The notes beneath the pieces are model-generated. The model was not told where the DNA came from and did not search any database. It was given only the letters and a program-made list of their open reading frames with translations. From the NCBI GenBank assembly GCA_017623595.1, contig JAGAOU010000050.1:1-37962 (forward strand): 37,962 nt of DNA. The letters are read 5' to 3'. Source of the stretch: Clostridia bacterium (GTDB lineage Bacteria; Bacillota; Clostridia; Oscillospirales; UBA644). Each line of letters begins with the position of its first letter. The stretch's first letter is position 1. Positions 14,416 through 22,785 of the stretch are shown here, one piece after another. The translations under genes and the position numbers were made by a program.

Positions 14416-16758
14416 ATGAATCAGAGAAGGTTTGTTCGGGATAAGGTTGACGATCTGGGATACTTGCATACGAATGCAAAGCTGATCTGGCTTCAGGCAG
14501 AAACCGAAACCTATTACGACAGACCGACAAACTCCTATGTCTGTTTTCGAAAAAAGTTTAATCTTCCCAAGAAAGAATCGGAAGCAACGGTTCGCGTTTT
14601 TGCGGATTCCCGCTACGTTCTTTATATCAACGGACAGTATATAACGAAGGGACCTGCGCGAAGCGATCCTCGTTGGCAATTCGTGGACATCATCGATGTG
14701 AGCGATTATTTGCGGGAAGGAGAGAATGTCATCGCTGCCATGGTGCTATATTATGGCTACGGCACAGGACATTCCATCGATTCGATTCCATGCTTTCTTT
14801 TGGATGCGGAAATCGGAGACGCTACGATCCTGACCGACTCGTCATGGGTCTGCAAAAAGTGCGAAGCATTCCGTCCGAACGCTCCGCGTGTGAATGGCTG
14901 TAAAGGTCCTTGTGAAATCTTTGACTGTCGTAACTATGAAGACAATTGGATGATGGCGGACTATAACGACGGAAATTGGGAGCGGGTACACACCCGTGAA
15001 GTCCACCGTCTTTCCCCCTTTAGAAATCTCCTTGCACGTCCGATTCCCTTGTTGCGTGAGGAAAAGATCGACGCAGTTTCGGTCGTTGGTATCGGCGAGG
15101 GTGTCGCAGTTGCAGAGGGACCGTTGGAGCGGTTGCATCACGCAATCAAAGCGGAATGCGAGTCGATGGCGCTGAAGCCTACTTGTGAAGCGCTACCTTT
15201 GCGTGTCCCGCCTCGTTCGTCGGGGGAACGTTTTGTGGTACTGTGCGTAGATTTCGGAAAGGTCTTAGCGGGATATTTGCATTTTTGTGTGAGTGGGCAT
15301 GAGGGCGATGTGGTGGACGTGATTTTTGCAGAGGTCCAGCCCCCCGATCTGCGCCCCTTTGTGAACGGGACGACCTACCGTCCGATTTCTCGCTTCATTC
15401 TGCGGGAGGGAAGCAACGACCTGCAGGTGTTTTTCAATTATGACGCCATGCGCTACGCCTATTTTCTTTTCCGTGGAGACGATGCCAAACTTTGCTCCGC
15501 ATCTATGTTGTGGGTGACGTATCCGATGGATCGGACGTCTTCATTTTTCACAACCGACCAAAAACTGCAAAAGCTATGGAATATCAGCGCGCATACCTTG
15601 CGGCTTTGTATGCAGGACGGTTTTTTGGATTCGCCCAGTCGGGAGCAACAGCAATGGATGGGAGACGCGCGCTGCCAGGCTCGCTTTAACGCATACCTTT
15701 CGGGAGATATGCGGATGCTTCGAAAAATTCTCTATCAGTTCGCTCAATCGCAGGATTACGAGGGTATGACCTGCGCCCGCTATCCTGATCAAAATATCAA
15801 TTGGGCTCCCATTCCCGATTTTTGCTTGCAATGGATCAGTGCATTTGAGGATTACTACGATTTTACGGGTGATCTGAAGCCTACTTACGATTTGTATGAT
15901 CATATGATCCGTGCTGTGCGCTGGTTTACAGCTTTTGTGCGGAAGGATCATCTCGTTTGGGATATCCCGTATTGGCAATATTACGATACGGGTGCAAATG
16001 CCCTTGGACAGCGAAGCGACTATGTGGTGGGCGAGGAAGGCTGTGCGTGCGCAGTCGATAACCTAATGCTGTTGGAAGCAGTTGCGGTGATGCTTCGATT
16101 TGCGGAGCTTTTGGAGGATGAGGAGGCAATCGAGTTTTACGGTGACTATCATCAGAACCTTGCCGAAGCATGCAAAAAAGCGTTTTGGAGCGAGGAAAAG
16201 GGGTGCATGATCGACTGCATTCGCCCCACTCACCCTTCAGAAAGCGTATCTGAGCTTGTCAATGCCTTGGCTTTGTTGCATCTGTTTGCGCCGCACTCGC
16301 CCGAAGCGGAAGCAATTTTGGAGAATGTCTTTGGGAAAGCGGCGAATGACTTGATTGTAAGAGCGGATTTTTATTCTTCATCTACCATTGTTCGCGCCTT
16401 AGAGAAGCACGAAGAACGAGAGTGCGCAATTCGTCTGATGCTGGATCTCTATGCCGAAGCTCTATCTGACCAAGCAGACGCAACGAGCACGTGGGAAACA
16501 AGAAAGTTGTTTCGGTACGATAATCGAGGCAATATCACGTGGCAATACAGTGCCTGTCATGCGTGGGGCGCCATTGGGCTTTTGCTTGGAGCAGAGGTCT
16601 TAGGCGGCGTGCGGTATGAAAGTGGAGTCCCCGTATTGGACGATGTTCCCACCATCATTCCTTTCCAAGCGGAATTTTGCATGCCCAATGGATGGACGCT
16701 GATCTGTAAAACGGAAGATAACAAGCTGATTCGAGAGTTGATCCGTGAAGAAGAATAA
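14416..16758 (+). CDS. GH78-like alpha-L-rhamnosidase family protein
   Basis: A protein of about 780 residues, ATG 14416 after GGAGG. No signal peptide, so probably intracellular. The N-terminal jelly-roll module (about 30-125) has RVFADSRYVLYINGQYI and DYLREGENVIAAMV. An (alpha/alpha)6 barrel follows from about residue 380. The barrel carries the family catalytic stretch as DSPSREQQQWMGD (405-417), equivalent to the DxPxRxE..GD region that holds the general acid in GH78; Glu410 and Asp417 are the candidate acids. A TSTWE motif and ACHAWGA occur near the C terminus. It would remove rhamnose, or a related sugar, from plant or gut glycans already taken up. Its proline codons are mixed (CCG, CCT, CCC), unlike its neighbours. 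Confidence 0.85.
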   Translation: MNQRRFVRDKVDDLGYLHTNAKLIWLQAETETYYDRPTNSYVCFRKKFNLPKKESEATVRVFADSRYVLYINGQYITKGPARSDPRWQFVDIIDVSDYLREGENVIAAMVLYYGYGTGHSIDSIPCFLLDAEIGDATILTDSSWVCKKCEAFRPNAPRVNGCKGPCEIFDCRNYEDNWMMADYNDGNWERVHTREVHRLSPFRNLLARPIPLLREEKIDAVSVVGIGEGVAVAEGPLERLHHAIKAECESMALKPTCEALPLRVPPRSSGERFVVLCVDFGKVLAGYLHFCVSGHEGDVVDVIFAEVQPPDLRPFVNGTTYRPISRFILREGSNDLQVFFNYDAMRYAYFLFRGDDAKLCSASMLWVTYPMDRTSSFFTTDQKLQKLWNISAHTLRLCMQDGFLDSPSREQQQWMGDARCQARFNAYLSGDMRMLRKILYQFAQSQDYEGMTCARYPDQNINWAPIPDFCLQWISAFEDYYDFTGDLKPTYDLYDHMIRAVRWFTAFVRKDHLVWDIPYWQYYDTGANALGQRSDYVVGEEGCACAVDNLMLLEAVAVMLRFAELLEDEEAIEFYGDYHQNLAEACKKAFWSEEKGCMIDCIRPTHPSESVSELVNALALLHLFAPHSPEAEAILENVFGKAANDLIVRADFYSSSTIVRALEKHEERECAIRLMLDLYAEALSDQADATSTWETRKLFRYDNRGNITWQYSACHAWGAIGLLLGAEVLGGVRYESGVPVLDDVPTIIPFQAEFCMPNGWTLICKTEDNKLIRELIREEE

Positions 16759-16920
16759 GGGAAATTCGCACGGCATTCACGTTATTGAAAAACCGAACAA
16801 GCTTAATCATGATCGGGATTTAATTTCGAACGTAATGAATAAAATGCTCTATGCGATACTTACGGAACGAAGGTATGAATATCGCGGAGAGTCGGCACGC
16901 AAAATGCTCATAAAAGAATA

Positions 16921-16953
16921 CGGGAGACCGATCGGTTCGGTCTCCTATTTTTC
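16921..16953 (+). terminator. Intrinsic terminator after first GH78-like gene
   Basis: GGGAGACCGA paired with TCGGTCTCC around a short loop, followed by TATTTTT. Confidence 0.75.
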
Positions 16954-16983
16954 TACAAAAAGCGGAATTTTTTTGAAACGGTA

Positions 16984-17012
16984 TTGATTTTGATGGAAAA
17001 ATGCGGTATAAT
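16984..17012 (+). promoter_or_regulatory. Promoter of typA
   Basis: TTGATT (16984-16989), 17 bp, TATAAT (17007-17012), about 48 bp before the start codon. Confidence 0.75.
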
Positions 17013-17059
17013 ATATGGTTGTAACATAGATTTATAAAACACAGGAAGGAAGAATTTCC

Positions 17060-18880
17060 ATGATCCGTGAAGATTTGAGAAACATTGCCATTATTGCCCA
17101 CGTTGACCACGGCAAGACCACTCTTGTAGACGAAATGCTCAAACAGGGTGGCGTATTCCGTGAGAATCAGGAAGTTAACGACCGTGTCATGGACTCCAAC
17201 GCCATTGAACGTGAACGGGGCATTACCATTCTTGCGAAAAACACCGCAGTTATGTATAAGGACAAAAAAATCAATATTGTCGATACCCCGGGGCACGCCG
17301 ACTTTGGCGGCGAGGTAGAGCGAATTCTGAAGATGGTCAACGGCGTTCTTCTGCTGGTTGACGCCTTCGAAGGCCCCATGCCTCAGACCCGTTTTGTGCT
17401 GCAGAAGGCTCTTGAACTGGGACACAAGGTCATTGTTGTTGTCAACAAGGTAGACCGACCCGATGCACGTCCCACCGAGGTTGTGGACGAGGTTCTGGAG
17501 TTGCTCCTTGATTTGGATGCTACCGATGAGCAGCTGGATTCTCCCGTAATCTTTGCTTCCGGGCGTACCGGTGTGGCAGGCCTTTCCCCCGATGCCGAGA
17601 TGAAGGACTTTACTCCCCTGCTGGATGCGATTGTGGATTATTTTGATCCTCCCAAGGGCGAAGAGGATGCTCCCCTGCAGATGCTGGTCTCCTCCATCGA
17701 CTACAATGACTATGTTGGTCGCATTGCCATCGGACGCATGGAGCGGGGTGTGATGAAAATCAATCAGGATGTGGTTCTCTGCGATTACCACGGCACCCGT
17801 CCCAACTCCAAGGCGAAAATTGTTTCCATGTATCAGTTTGAAGGGCTGAACCGAGTTCCCTGCACCGAAGCAAAGCCCGGGGACATTATCTGCGTTTCGG
17901 GCATTGAAAGTGTTACCATCGGGGACACCATCTGCGCCAGCGATGCTGTGGAACCCCTTCCCTTTGTCAAGATTTCCGAGCCCACGGTGGAAATGACCTT
18001 CATGGTGAATGATTCTCCCTTCGCCGGTCGGGAGGGAAAATACGTCACCTCCCGCAACCTGCGCGCAAGACTTTACAAGGAGCTGCTCAAGGACGTCTCT
18101 CTGCGGGTCTCCGACACCGAATCCACCGAGGCCTTCAAGGTCTGCGGACGCGGAGAAATGCATCTTTCCATTCTTATTGAAAACATGCGCCGCGAGGGCT
18201 TCGAATTCCAGGTCAGCACCCCCAAGGTTCTGTTTAAGGAAATCGATGGCGTGTTGTCCGAACCCATGGAGCGTCTGGTGGTCGATGTTCCCGCCGATTC
18301 GGTGGGCGCTGTGATGGAAAAAATGGGATATCGCAAGGGAGAGTTGTCCAGCATGAACCAGGTGGGCGACCGCACCCGTCTGGAATTCATTGTTCCCTCC
18401 AGAGGTCTGTTCGGTTATCGCAGTGAATTTATGACCGACACCCGCGGAGAAGGCATTATGAGCTCCATTTTTGATTCCTATGCCCCCTTCAAGGGAGATA
18501 TTCCCCGCCGTCAAAACGGTTCTCTGGTAGCCTACGAAACCGGGGAAACAACCAACTACGGCATGTTCTATTCCCAGGATTCCGGCGCCATGTTCATCGG
18601 ATCGGGAGTTGAAGTCTATGGCGGCATGGTGGTAGGCGAAGCCAGCCGTCAGAACGACATTGTGGTCAACGTCTGCAAGAAAAAGCACATGACCGCCATC
18701 CGTTCCGCAGGAAAAGACGAGGCACTCCGTCTGGTCCCCCCCAGAATTCTGAGCCTGGAACAGTCTTTGGAATTCATCGCTGATGACGAGCTGGTGGAAG
18801 TGACCCCCAAGAATATCCGACTGAGAAAGCGTATTCTTGACCACTCGGTCCGTATGAAGAACTTCATGAAGAACAAATAA
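17060..18880 (+). CDS. typA: Ribosome-associated GTPase TypA/BipA
   Basis: A 606-residue translational GTPase of full family length. The G domain shows AHVDHGKTT (13-21), the switch I RGITI context, [14 protein letters not shown] (G3) and NKVDRP (G4). The EF-G-like domains III and V are recognisable by [19 protein letters not shown] and [18 protein letters not shown]. The C-terminal TypA-specific domain ends with [18 protein letters not shown]. TypA acts on the ribosome in 50S assembly and stress adaptation. ATG 17060 follows AGGAAGG. Confidence 0.96.
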   Translation: MIREDLRNIAIIAHVDHGKTTLVDEMLKQGGVFRENQEVNDRVMDSNAIERERGITILAKNTAVMYKDKKINIVDTPGHADFGGEVERILKMVNGVLLLVDAFEGPMPQTRFVLQKALELGHKVIVVVNKVDRPDARPTEVVDEVLELLLDLDATDEQLDSPVIFASGRTGVAGLSPDAEMKDFTPLLDAIVDYFDPPKGEEDAPLQMLVSSIDYNDYVGRIAIGRMERGVMKINQDVVLCDYHGTRPNSKAKIVSMYQFEGLNRVPCTEAKPGDIICVSGIESVTIGDTICASDAVEPLPFVKISEPTVEMTFMVNDSPFAGREGKYVTSRNLRARLYKELLKDVSLRVSDTESTEAFKVCGRGEMHLSILIENMRREGFEFQVSTPKVLFKEIDGVLSEPMERLVVDVPADSVGAVMEKMGYRKGELSSMNQVGDRTRLEFIVPSRGLFGYRSEFMTDTRGEGIMSSIFDSYAPFKGDIPRRQNGSLVAYETGETTNYGMFYSQDSGAMFIGSGVEVYGGMVVGEASRQNDIVVNVCKKKHMTAIRSAGKDEALRLVPPRILSLEQSLEFIADDELVEVTPKNIRLRKRILDHSVRMKNFMKNK

Positions 18881-18886
18881 TTAATC

Positions 18887-18914
18887 AACGGCTCGCAACA
18901 AGAAGCGGGCCGTT
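18887..18914 (+). other. Intercistronic hairpin between typA and second GH78-like gene
   Basis: AACGGCTCGC pairs with GCGGGCCGTT (one G-U) around AACAAGAA. No T run follows, so it is not a typical terminator. It may stabilise or process a read-through mRNA; no separate promoter for the next gene was found. Confidence 0.55.
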
Positions 18915-18948
18915 ACCACTATCACCGCCCTATCGGAGGAAGAGAATC

Positions 18949-20847
18949 ATGAATGTATTTGAAACATCCCAATGGATTTGGCTTCACAAAGAAAAGACAA
19001 TTGACGAATATGTCGAATTCGAAGATGTGTTTTCGGCGCAAAAGAAGGCGACGATCCGCATCTCCTGTGACAGTGATTACACCCTTTGGATCAACGGCAC
19101 CTACGTTACAAGCGGTCAATACGGGGATTTTGAGCATTACAAAATCTATGACACCGTTGACATCTCCCCCTATTTAAACGAAGGAAACAACCTCCTTTCG
19201 GTCCTCGTGTGGCACTTCGGACGGTCAAGTCAGCGCTATATTCCGGCACCTGCGGGATTGATTTATGAAATCACCGATGGGGACCGTCTTCTTGCCGTCA
19301 GCAGCACAGAGACGAAAGCGCGCCTTTGCTCTACCTATCAAAACGGACGAAACAAGCGGATCACAGGGCAACTGGGCTTCGGCTTTGCTTACGATGCAAC
19401 AAAGGAAAGGGACGAAACACCTTACGCCAAGGCCGTTGCGGTGGAAAAGAATTGCACCTTCTTCCCCCGTCCCATTCCGAAGCACAATCTTGCACCGCTC
19501 ACAGAAGGAACCGAAATCCGCAGAGAGAACAACCGCATCCTCTTCGATCTGGGAAAGGAATGTGTCGGACTTCTGACATTACAACTGACAAGCCCTGCCG
19601 AGCAAAACATTCTGATCTCCTTCGGAGAGCATCTTGGGGAGGACGGTTGGGTGCCTCGCCTCATCGGCGGACGGGATTTCAGCGTGGAATATCGGGCAAA
19701 AGAGGGCAAAAACGATTACACAAACTATATGCTCCGCTTCGGATGCCGCTTTCTGGAATTGAATTGCGAAACTGCCGCAGAGAATGTGCTTGTGGGAATT
19801 CAAAATCAGATCTATCCCGTCAAGCGGGTTGCGGCAGCGTTTGAAAACGATCTTGACCGTCGCATTTACGAGATGTGCGTCAACACCTTGGAAAAATGCA
19901 TGATGGAGCACTATGTGGACTGTCCCTGGAGGGAACAGAATCTCTACTCCTTCGACTCCCGCAATCAGATGCTCTGCGGTTATAAGGTTTTTGAAGAGGG
20001 AAACCGGGAATATGCCCGTGCAAACCTGATGCTGTTTGCAAACGATCGACGTGGAGACGGACTTTTGTCCATCTGCTCTCCCTGCGGAAACAATTTGACA
20101 ATTCCATCCTTTTCACTGTACTACGCCCTTTCCTCGGCGGAATATCTGAGAGCCACGGGCGACATAGCATATGCCAAGACTGTCCTTCCCAAGTTGACGG
20201 AAATCCTCGAAGCCTTTTTGAACAATCGGCAAGAGGGACTTGCCATGCGCTTTGAAGGGGCAGAGCATTGGAATTTCTACGATTGGTCCGATTATTCCGA
20301 CGGAACGTTGGGCAAAACCCAGAAGGCGGAGGCCGATGCCGCAGTCAACTGTCTGCTGATTTTGGCATTGGATTGTTTTCAGGAGATCTGCAAAACCGCA
20401 TCGATCCCCTTCCCTTACAACGGAATTGCCGACAACCTACGGAAGGCTGCGAGGAATGCATTTTTCGACCCCTGTGCAGAACTGATCACCATGCGGAAGG
20501 GCACCGAGGAATACACCGATCTTGCCAACAGCTTGGCGATTCTGACCGACACGGTGACCAAAGAAGAGGCCGCCGTGATCTGCAAAAAGATCACACAAGG
20601 CAAAACCGTTCCCTGCTCACTGAGCATGCGAGTGTTCAAATACGATGCACTGCTGAAAACCGATGAAAAAACCTACCTGCCCTATATTCTCGATGAAATC
20701 CGCAGGGATTACAAGACCATGCTGGATTCGGGATACGATTGTGCTTGGGAAACGGTCAAGGGACACGAAGACTTTGACAATGCGGGCAGTCTTTGCCACG
20801 GTTGGAGCGCTGTACCGGTCTTGTATCTTCCCCAAATCAAAGAATAA
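18949..20847 (+). CDS. GH78-like glycosidase family protein (shorter paralogue)
   Basis: A 632-residue protein, ATG 18949 after GGAGGAAGAG. Same architecture as the larger protein upstream of typA. The N-terminal beta module has IRISCDSDYTLWINGTYV and PYLNEGNNLLSVLVWHFG. A barrel has DCPWREQNLYSFD from residue 324, with Glu329 in the position of the family acid. A C-terminal CAWETV and LCHGWSAVP pair matches the TSTWE/ACHAWGA region of the first protein. No signal peptide. The exact substrate is uncertain; members of this broad family include enzymes not tested on rhamnosides. It is 13 bases from the MATE gene and probably co-transcribed with it. Confidence 0.8.
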   Translation: MNVFETSQWIWLHKEKTIDEYVEFEDVFSAQKKATIRISCDSDYTLWINGTYVTSGQYGDFEHYKIYDTVDISPYLNEGNNLLSVLVWHFGRSSQRYIPAPAGLIYEITDGDRLLAVSSTETKARLCSTYQNGRNKRITGQLGFGFAYDATKERDETPYAKAVAVEKNCTFFPRPIPKHNLAPLTEGTEIRRENNRILFDLGKECVGLLTLQLTSPAEQNILISFGEHLGEDGWVPRLIGGRDFSVEYRAKEGKNDYTNYMLRFGCRFLELNCETAAENVLVGIQNQIYPVKRVAAAFENDLDRRIYEMCVNTLEKCMMEHYVDCPWREQNLYSFDSRNQMLCGYKVFEEGNREYARANLMLFANDRRGDGLLSICSPCGNNLTIPSFSLYYALSSAEYLRATGDIAYAKTVLPKLTEILEAFLNNRQEGLAMRFEGAEHWNFYDWSDYSDGTLGKTQKAEADAAVNCLLILALDCFQEICKTASIPFPYNGIADNLRKAARNAFFDPCAELITMRKGTEEYTDLANSLAILTDTVTKEEAAVICKKITQGKTVPCSLSMRVFKYDALLKTDEKTYLPYILDEIRRDYKTMLDSGYDCAWETVKGHEDFDNAGSLCHGWSAVPVLYLPQIKE

Positions 20848-20859
20848 AGGATCATTCCC

Positions 20860-22254
20860 ATGCTTGAAAAATACATCGGAAACCGCGCGTTTTACTCAAA
20901 AATGCTGAAGCTTTCGGTTCCAATAATGATTCAGAACGGCATCACCGCCTTTGTGAATATGCTGGACAACATTATGGTGGGATCTTTGGGATCGGAGGAA
21001 ATGACGGGGGTTGCGGTTGCAAACCAACTGATTTTCATCTTCAATCTCTGTATTTTCGGAATTCTCTCGGGGGCAGGTCTGTTCAGTGCCCAATTCAAAG
21101 GAAAATCCGACCATGACGGAATCCGTCATACCTTCCGCTTCAAGATGATTGCCGGCATTGGAATTACTGCCGCAATCATGGCCGTGTTCTTTTTCTTCGG
21201 GCGTCCCCTATGCAATCTTTATATGCAGGGACAGGAGGGCGGAATCGACCCCGTTGCCACGCTGGATTTCGCCTATGAATACATACTGATCATGCTGATC
21301 GGCCTGATTCCTTACACCGTTGCCCAATGCTACGCCAGCACTCAAAGGGATATGTCCCTGCCAATGTCTTCCATGGTGGCGGGAGTTGTGGCGGTAATGG
21401 TCAATTTGGTATTAAACTGGGTTTTGATCTTCGGTCATTTGGGCGCACCCGCTTTGGGCGTGGCGGGAGCAGCCATCGCAACGGTCATCTCCCGTTTCGC
21501 GGAGTTGGCCATCGTGGTTCTCTGGACGCACACTCACAAAAAGGTCTTCCCCTTTATCAAGGGGGCTTACCGCAGCCTTTATGTGCCAAAACGTCTGGTG
21601 GCGCAGATCATAGCAAAGGGCCTGCCCCTGATGCTGAATGAAACCATCTGGGCGATGGGAATCGCCATTTTGGGTCAATGCTACTCGGTACGGGGGCTTG
21701 ATGTAGTAGCTGCAAACAATATCTCCCAAACCTTCCTCAACGTCTTTGCCGTAACCTTCCGTTCCGCAGGAACCGCCATCGGGATTCTGATGGGACAGCT
21801 GCTGGGCGGAAAACAATGGGACAAAGCGAAGAACGAAAGTTCCAAAATGATGACCTTCTCGGTGGGGCTGAGCCTTATTACCGCCCTTGCCTTTGCGCTC
21901 TGCTCGGGCATAATTCCGAACCTGTACGAAACCTCGGACACCGTCCGACATCTGGCAACCCGTCTGATGCTGATCACGGCCTGCGTACAACCCCTGGAGG
22001 CCTATGTTCATGCGGCATACTTCATCCTTCGTTCGGGAGGACGGACGGGCGTTACGATTCTGTTTGACTGCGGTTATGTCTGGGGCATCAGCATTCCCGT
22101 TGCCGCAATTCTCAGTTATGCGACCTCTTTGCCAATTCTTCCCCTCTTCGCAATCGTTCAATCACTGACACTGCTCAAGTGCGTGGCGGGCGGAATTTTG
22201 GTACACAAGGGAATTTGGATCCGCAACATCGTTGATGACACAAAAACCGCATAA
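20860..22254 (+). CDS. MATE-family efflux transporter
   Basis: A 464-residue membrane protein with about twelve spanning segments in two similar halves. Typical MATE stretches: LSVPIMIQNGITAFVNMLD near the N terminus, MVGSLGSEEMTGVAVANQ, ISRFAELAIV, and the second-half ANNISQTFLNVFAVTF. These use Na+ or H+ gradients to export organic cations or other solutes. It follows the GH78-like gene by 13 bases with AAAGGA as ribosome site, so it shares the transcript. Substrate unknown; a link to glycoside breakdown products such as plant aglycones is speculation. Confidence 0.92.
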   Translation: MLEKYIGNRAFYSKMLKLSVPIMIQNGITAFVNMLDNIMVGSLGSEEMTGVAVANQLIFIFNLCIFGILSGAGLFSAQFKGKSDHDGIRHTFRFKMIAGIGITAAIMAVFFFFGRPLCNLYMQGQEGGIDPVATLDFAYEYILIMLIGLIPYTVAQCYASTQRDMSLPMSSMVAGVVAVMVNLVLNWVLIFGHLGAPALGVAGAAIATVISRFAELAIVVLWTHTHKKVFPFIKGAYRSLYVPKRLVAQIIAKGLPLMLNETIWAMGIAILGQCYSVRGLDVVAANNISQTFLNVFAVTFRSAGTAIGILMGQLLGGKQWDKAKNESSKMMTFSVGLSLITALAFALCSGIIPNLYETSDTVRHLATRLMLITACVQPLEAYVHAAYFILRSGGRTGVTILFDCGYVWGISIPVAAILSYATSLPILPLFAIVQSLTLLKCVAGGILVHKGIWIRNIVDDTKTA

Positions 22255-22259
22255 AACAT

Positions 22260-22292
22260 AAAAAGAATCTCCTTTTACAGGAGATTCTTTTT
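22260..22292. terminator. Bidirectional terminator between MATE and XRE genes
   Basis: AAAAAGAATCTCC (22260-22272) pairs perfectly with GGAGATTCTTTTT (22280-22292) around seven bases. It ends both the MATE transcript and the convergent XRE transcript, whose stop codon begins inside it. Confidence 0.88.
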
Positions 22293-22554
22293 ATGTATCC
22301 TCCGAATCGGAAGCCAGTAATTCATCGCAGGATATCCCGAAAATATGAGCAAGGGCACGGATTTCGATATCGGTAACAAAGCGCTGGCCCGATTCGATAC
22401 GCTGAATGGCATTTTTGTCCACATCCACACCCCGTAGCTGAAGAGCATCGGCAAGCATGCGCTGAGACATTTTTTTATTGCGGTTGGTACGTAATCGGTA
22501 GATTTTTCCTCCACAAAGATTGTTTTTGCCCGTGGAGGATTTATTTTTGAACAT
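22291..22554 (-). CDS. XRE-family (Cro/CI) helix-turn-helix regulator
   Basis: An 87-residue protein. I chose ATG 22554 after AGGGGAGA; upstream in-frame ATGs lack ribosome sites. The HTH_3 domain spans most of the protein: IYRLRTNRNKKMSQRMLADAL, then AIQRIESGQRFVTD, then ALAHIFGISCDELL. The short basic lead segment (MFKNKSSTGKNN) is probably disordered. No effector domain. It is divergent from a strong orphan promoter that overlaps a perfect TGACAT-type palindrome, so local repression is likely. Confidence 0.85.
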   Translation of the reverse strand: MFKNKSSTGKNNLCGGKIYRLRTNRNKKMSQRMLADALQLRGVDVDKNAIQRIESGQRFVTDIEIRALAHIFGISCDELLASDSEDT

Positions 22555-22589
22555 TTTTTGGACTCTCCCCTTAATTTGACATTCTGTGC

Positions 22590-22618
22590 TTGACAAAACC
22601 ATTGTACCATGATATAAT
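22590..22618 (+). promoter_or_regulatory. Consensus promoter with no recognised gene
   Basis: TTGACA (22590-22595), 17 bp, TATAAT (22613-22618): full consensus on the plus strand, divergent from the XRE gene. Expected start near 22625. Confidence 0.75.
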
Positions 22619-22626
22619 ACAAATGA

Positions 22627-22645
22627 TGACATTTACAAGATGTCA
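22627..22645. promoter_or_regulatory. Perfect palindrome, probable operator of the XRE protein
   Basis: TGACAT, seven bases, ATGTCA. It lies directly at the expected start of the plus-strand transcript and upstream of the XRE gene, a position suited to repressing both. Confidence 0.5.
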
Positions 22646-22738
22646 AATTAGAAAGAAATTTGAAACATTATGTCAACAGACGCTCTTCTTTCGTATCCGA
22701 TGGAGCAGGAATTGAGTCCTCCTGTTTCTTGGCATAGC

Positions 22739-22773
22739 AAAATCCCCACCGTACCGTGACGGTGGGGATTTTT
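22739..22773. terminator. Terminator between orphan transcript and gpsA-like gene
   Basis: A 14-bp stem (AAAATCCCCACCGT with ACGGTGGGGATTTT) and a six-base loop. The T run follows on the plus strand; on the minus strand the stem itself ends in ATTTT, so it can also end the convergent dehydrogenase transcript. Confidence 0.85.
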
Positions 22774-22785
22774 GCGTTTTCCGGT

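Larger units (their letters stand above)
16759..17059. other. Intergenic region with terminator and typA promoter
   Basis: About 300 bp with no convincing gene. The first 150 bp show nothing recognisable. A hairpin terminator and the typA promoter occupy the rest. A GTG-initiated 80-codon frame (16745-16987) crosses the terminator and has no ribosome site. Confidence 0.7.
22625..22776 (+). ncRNA. Candidate short transcript (sRNA or tiny mRNA)
   Basis: A unit of about 150 nt between the consensus promoter at 22590-22618 and the terminator at 22739-22773. It could be a small RNA. It also holds a 29-codon frame at 22670-22759 (starts MSTDALLSYP, ends KIPTVP) whose stop lies in the terminator loop; the ribosome site before it (AGAAAG) is weak. 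I cannot tell which product, if any, matters. Confidence 0.45.

Noticed and set aside
16745..16987. An 80-codon plus-strand frame after the first GH78-like gene
   Set aside because: GTG start inside the end of the upstream gene, no ribosome site, and it runs through a strong terminator; no family resemblance.
16820..18844. Very long open frame antisense to typA
   Set aside because: Exact shadow of a well-conserved gene; composition is that of a reverse-complement reading and there is no ribosome site.
22590..22776. Toxin-antitoxin module formed by the XRE gene and the orphan unit
   Set aside because: No recognisable toxin; the 29-codon frame is not hydrophobic and its ribosome site is weak. 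Kept only as an unassigned transcript.
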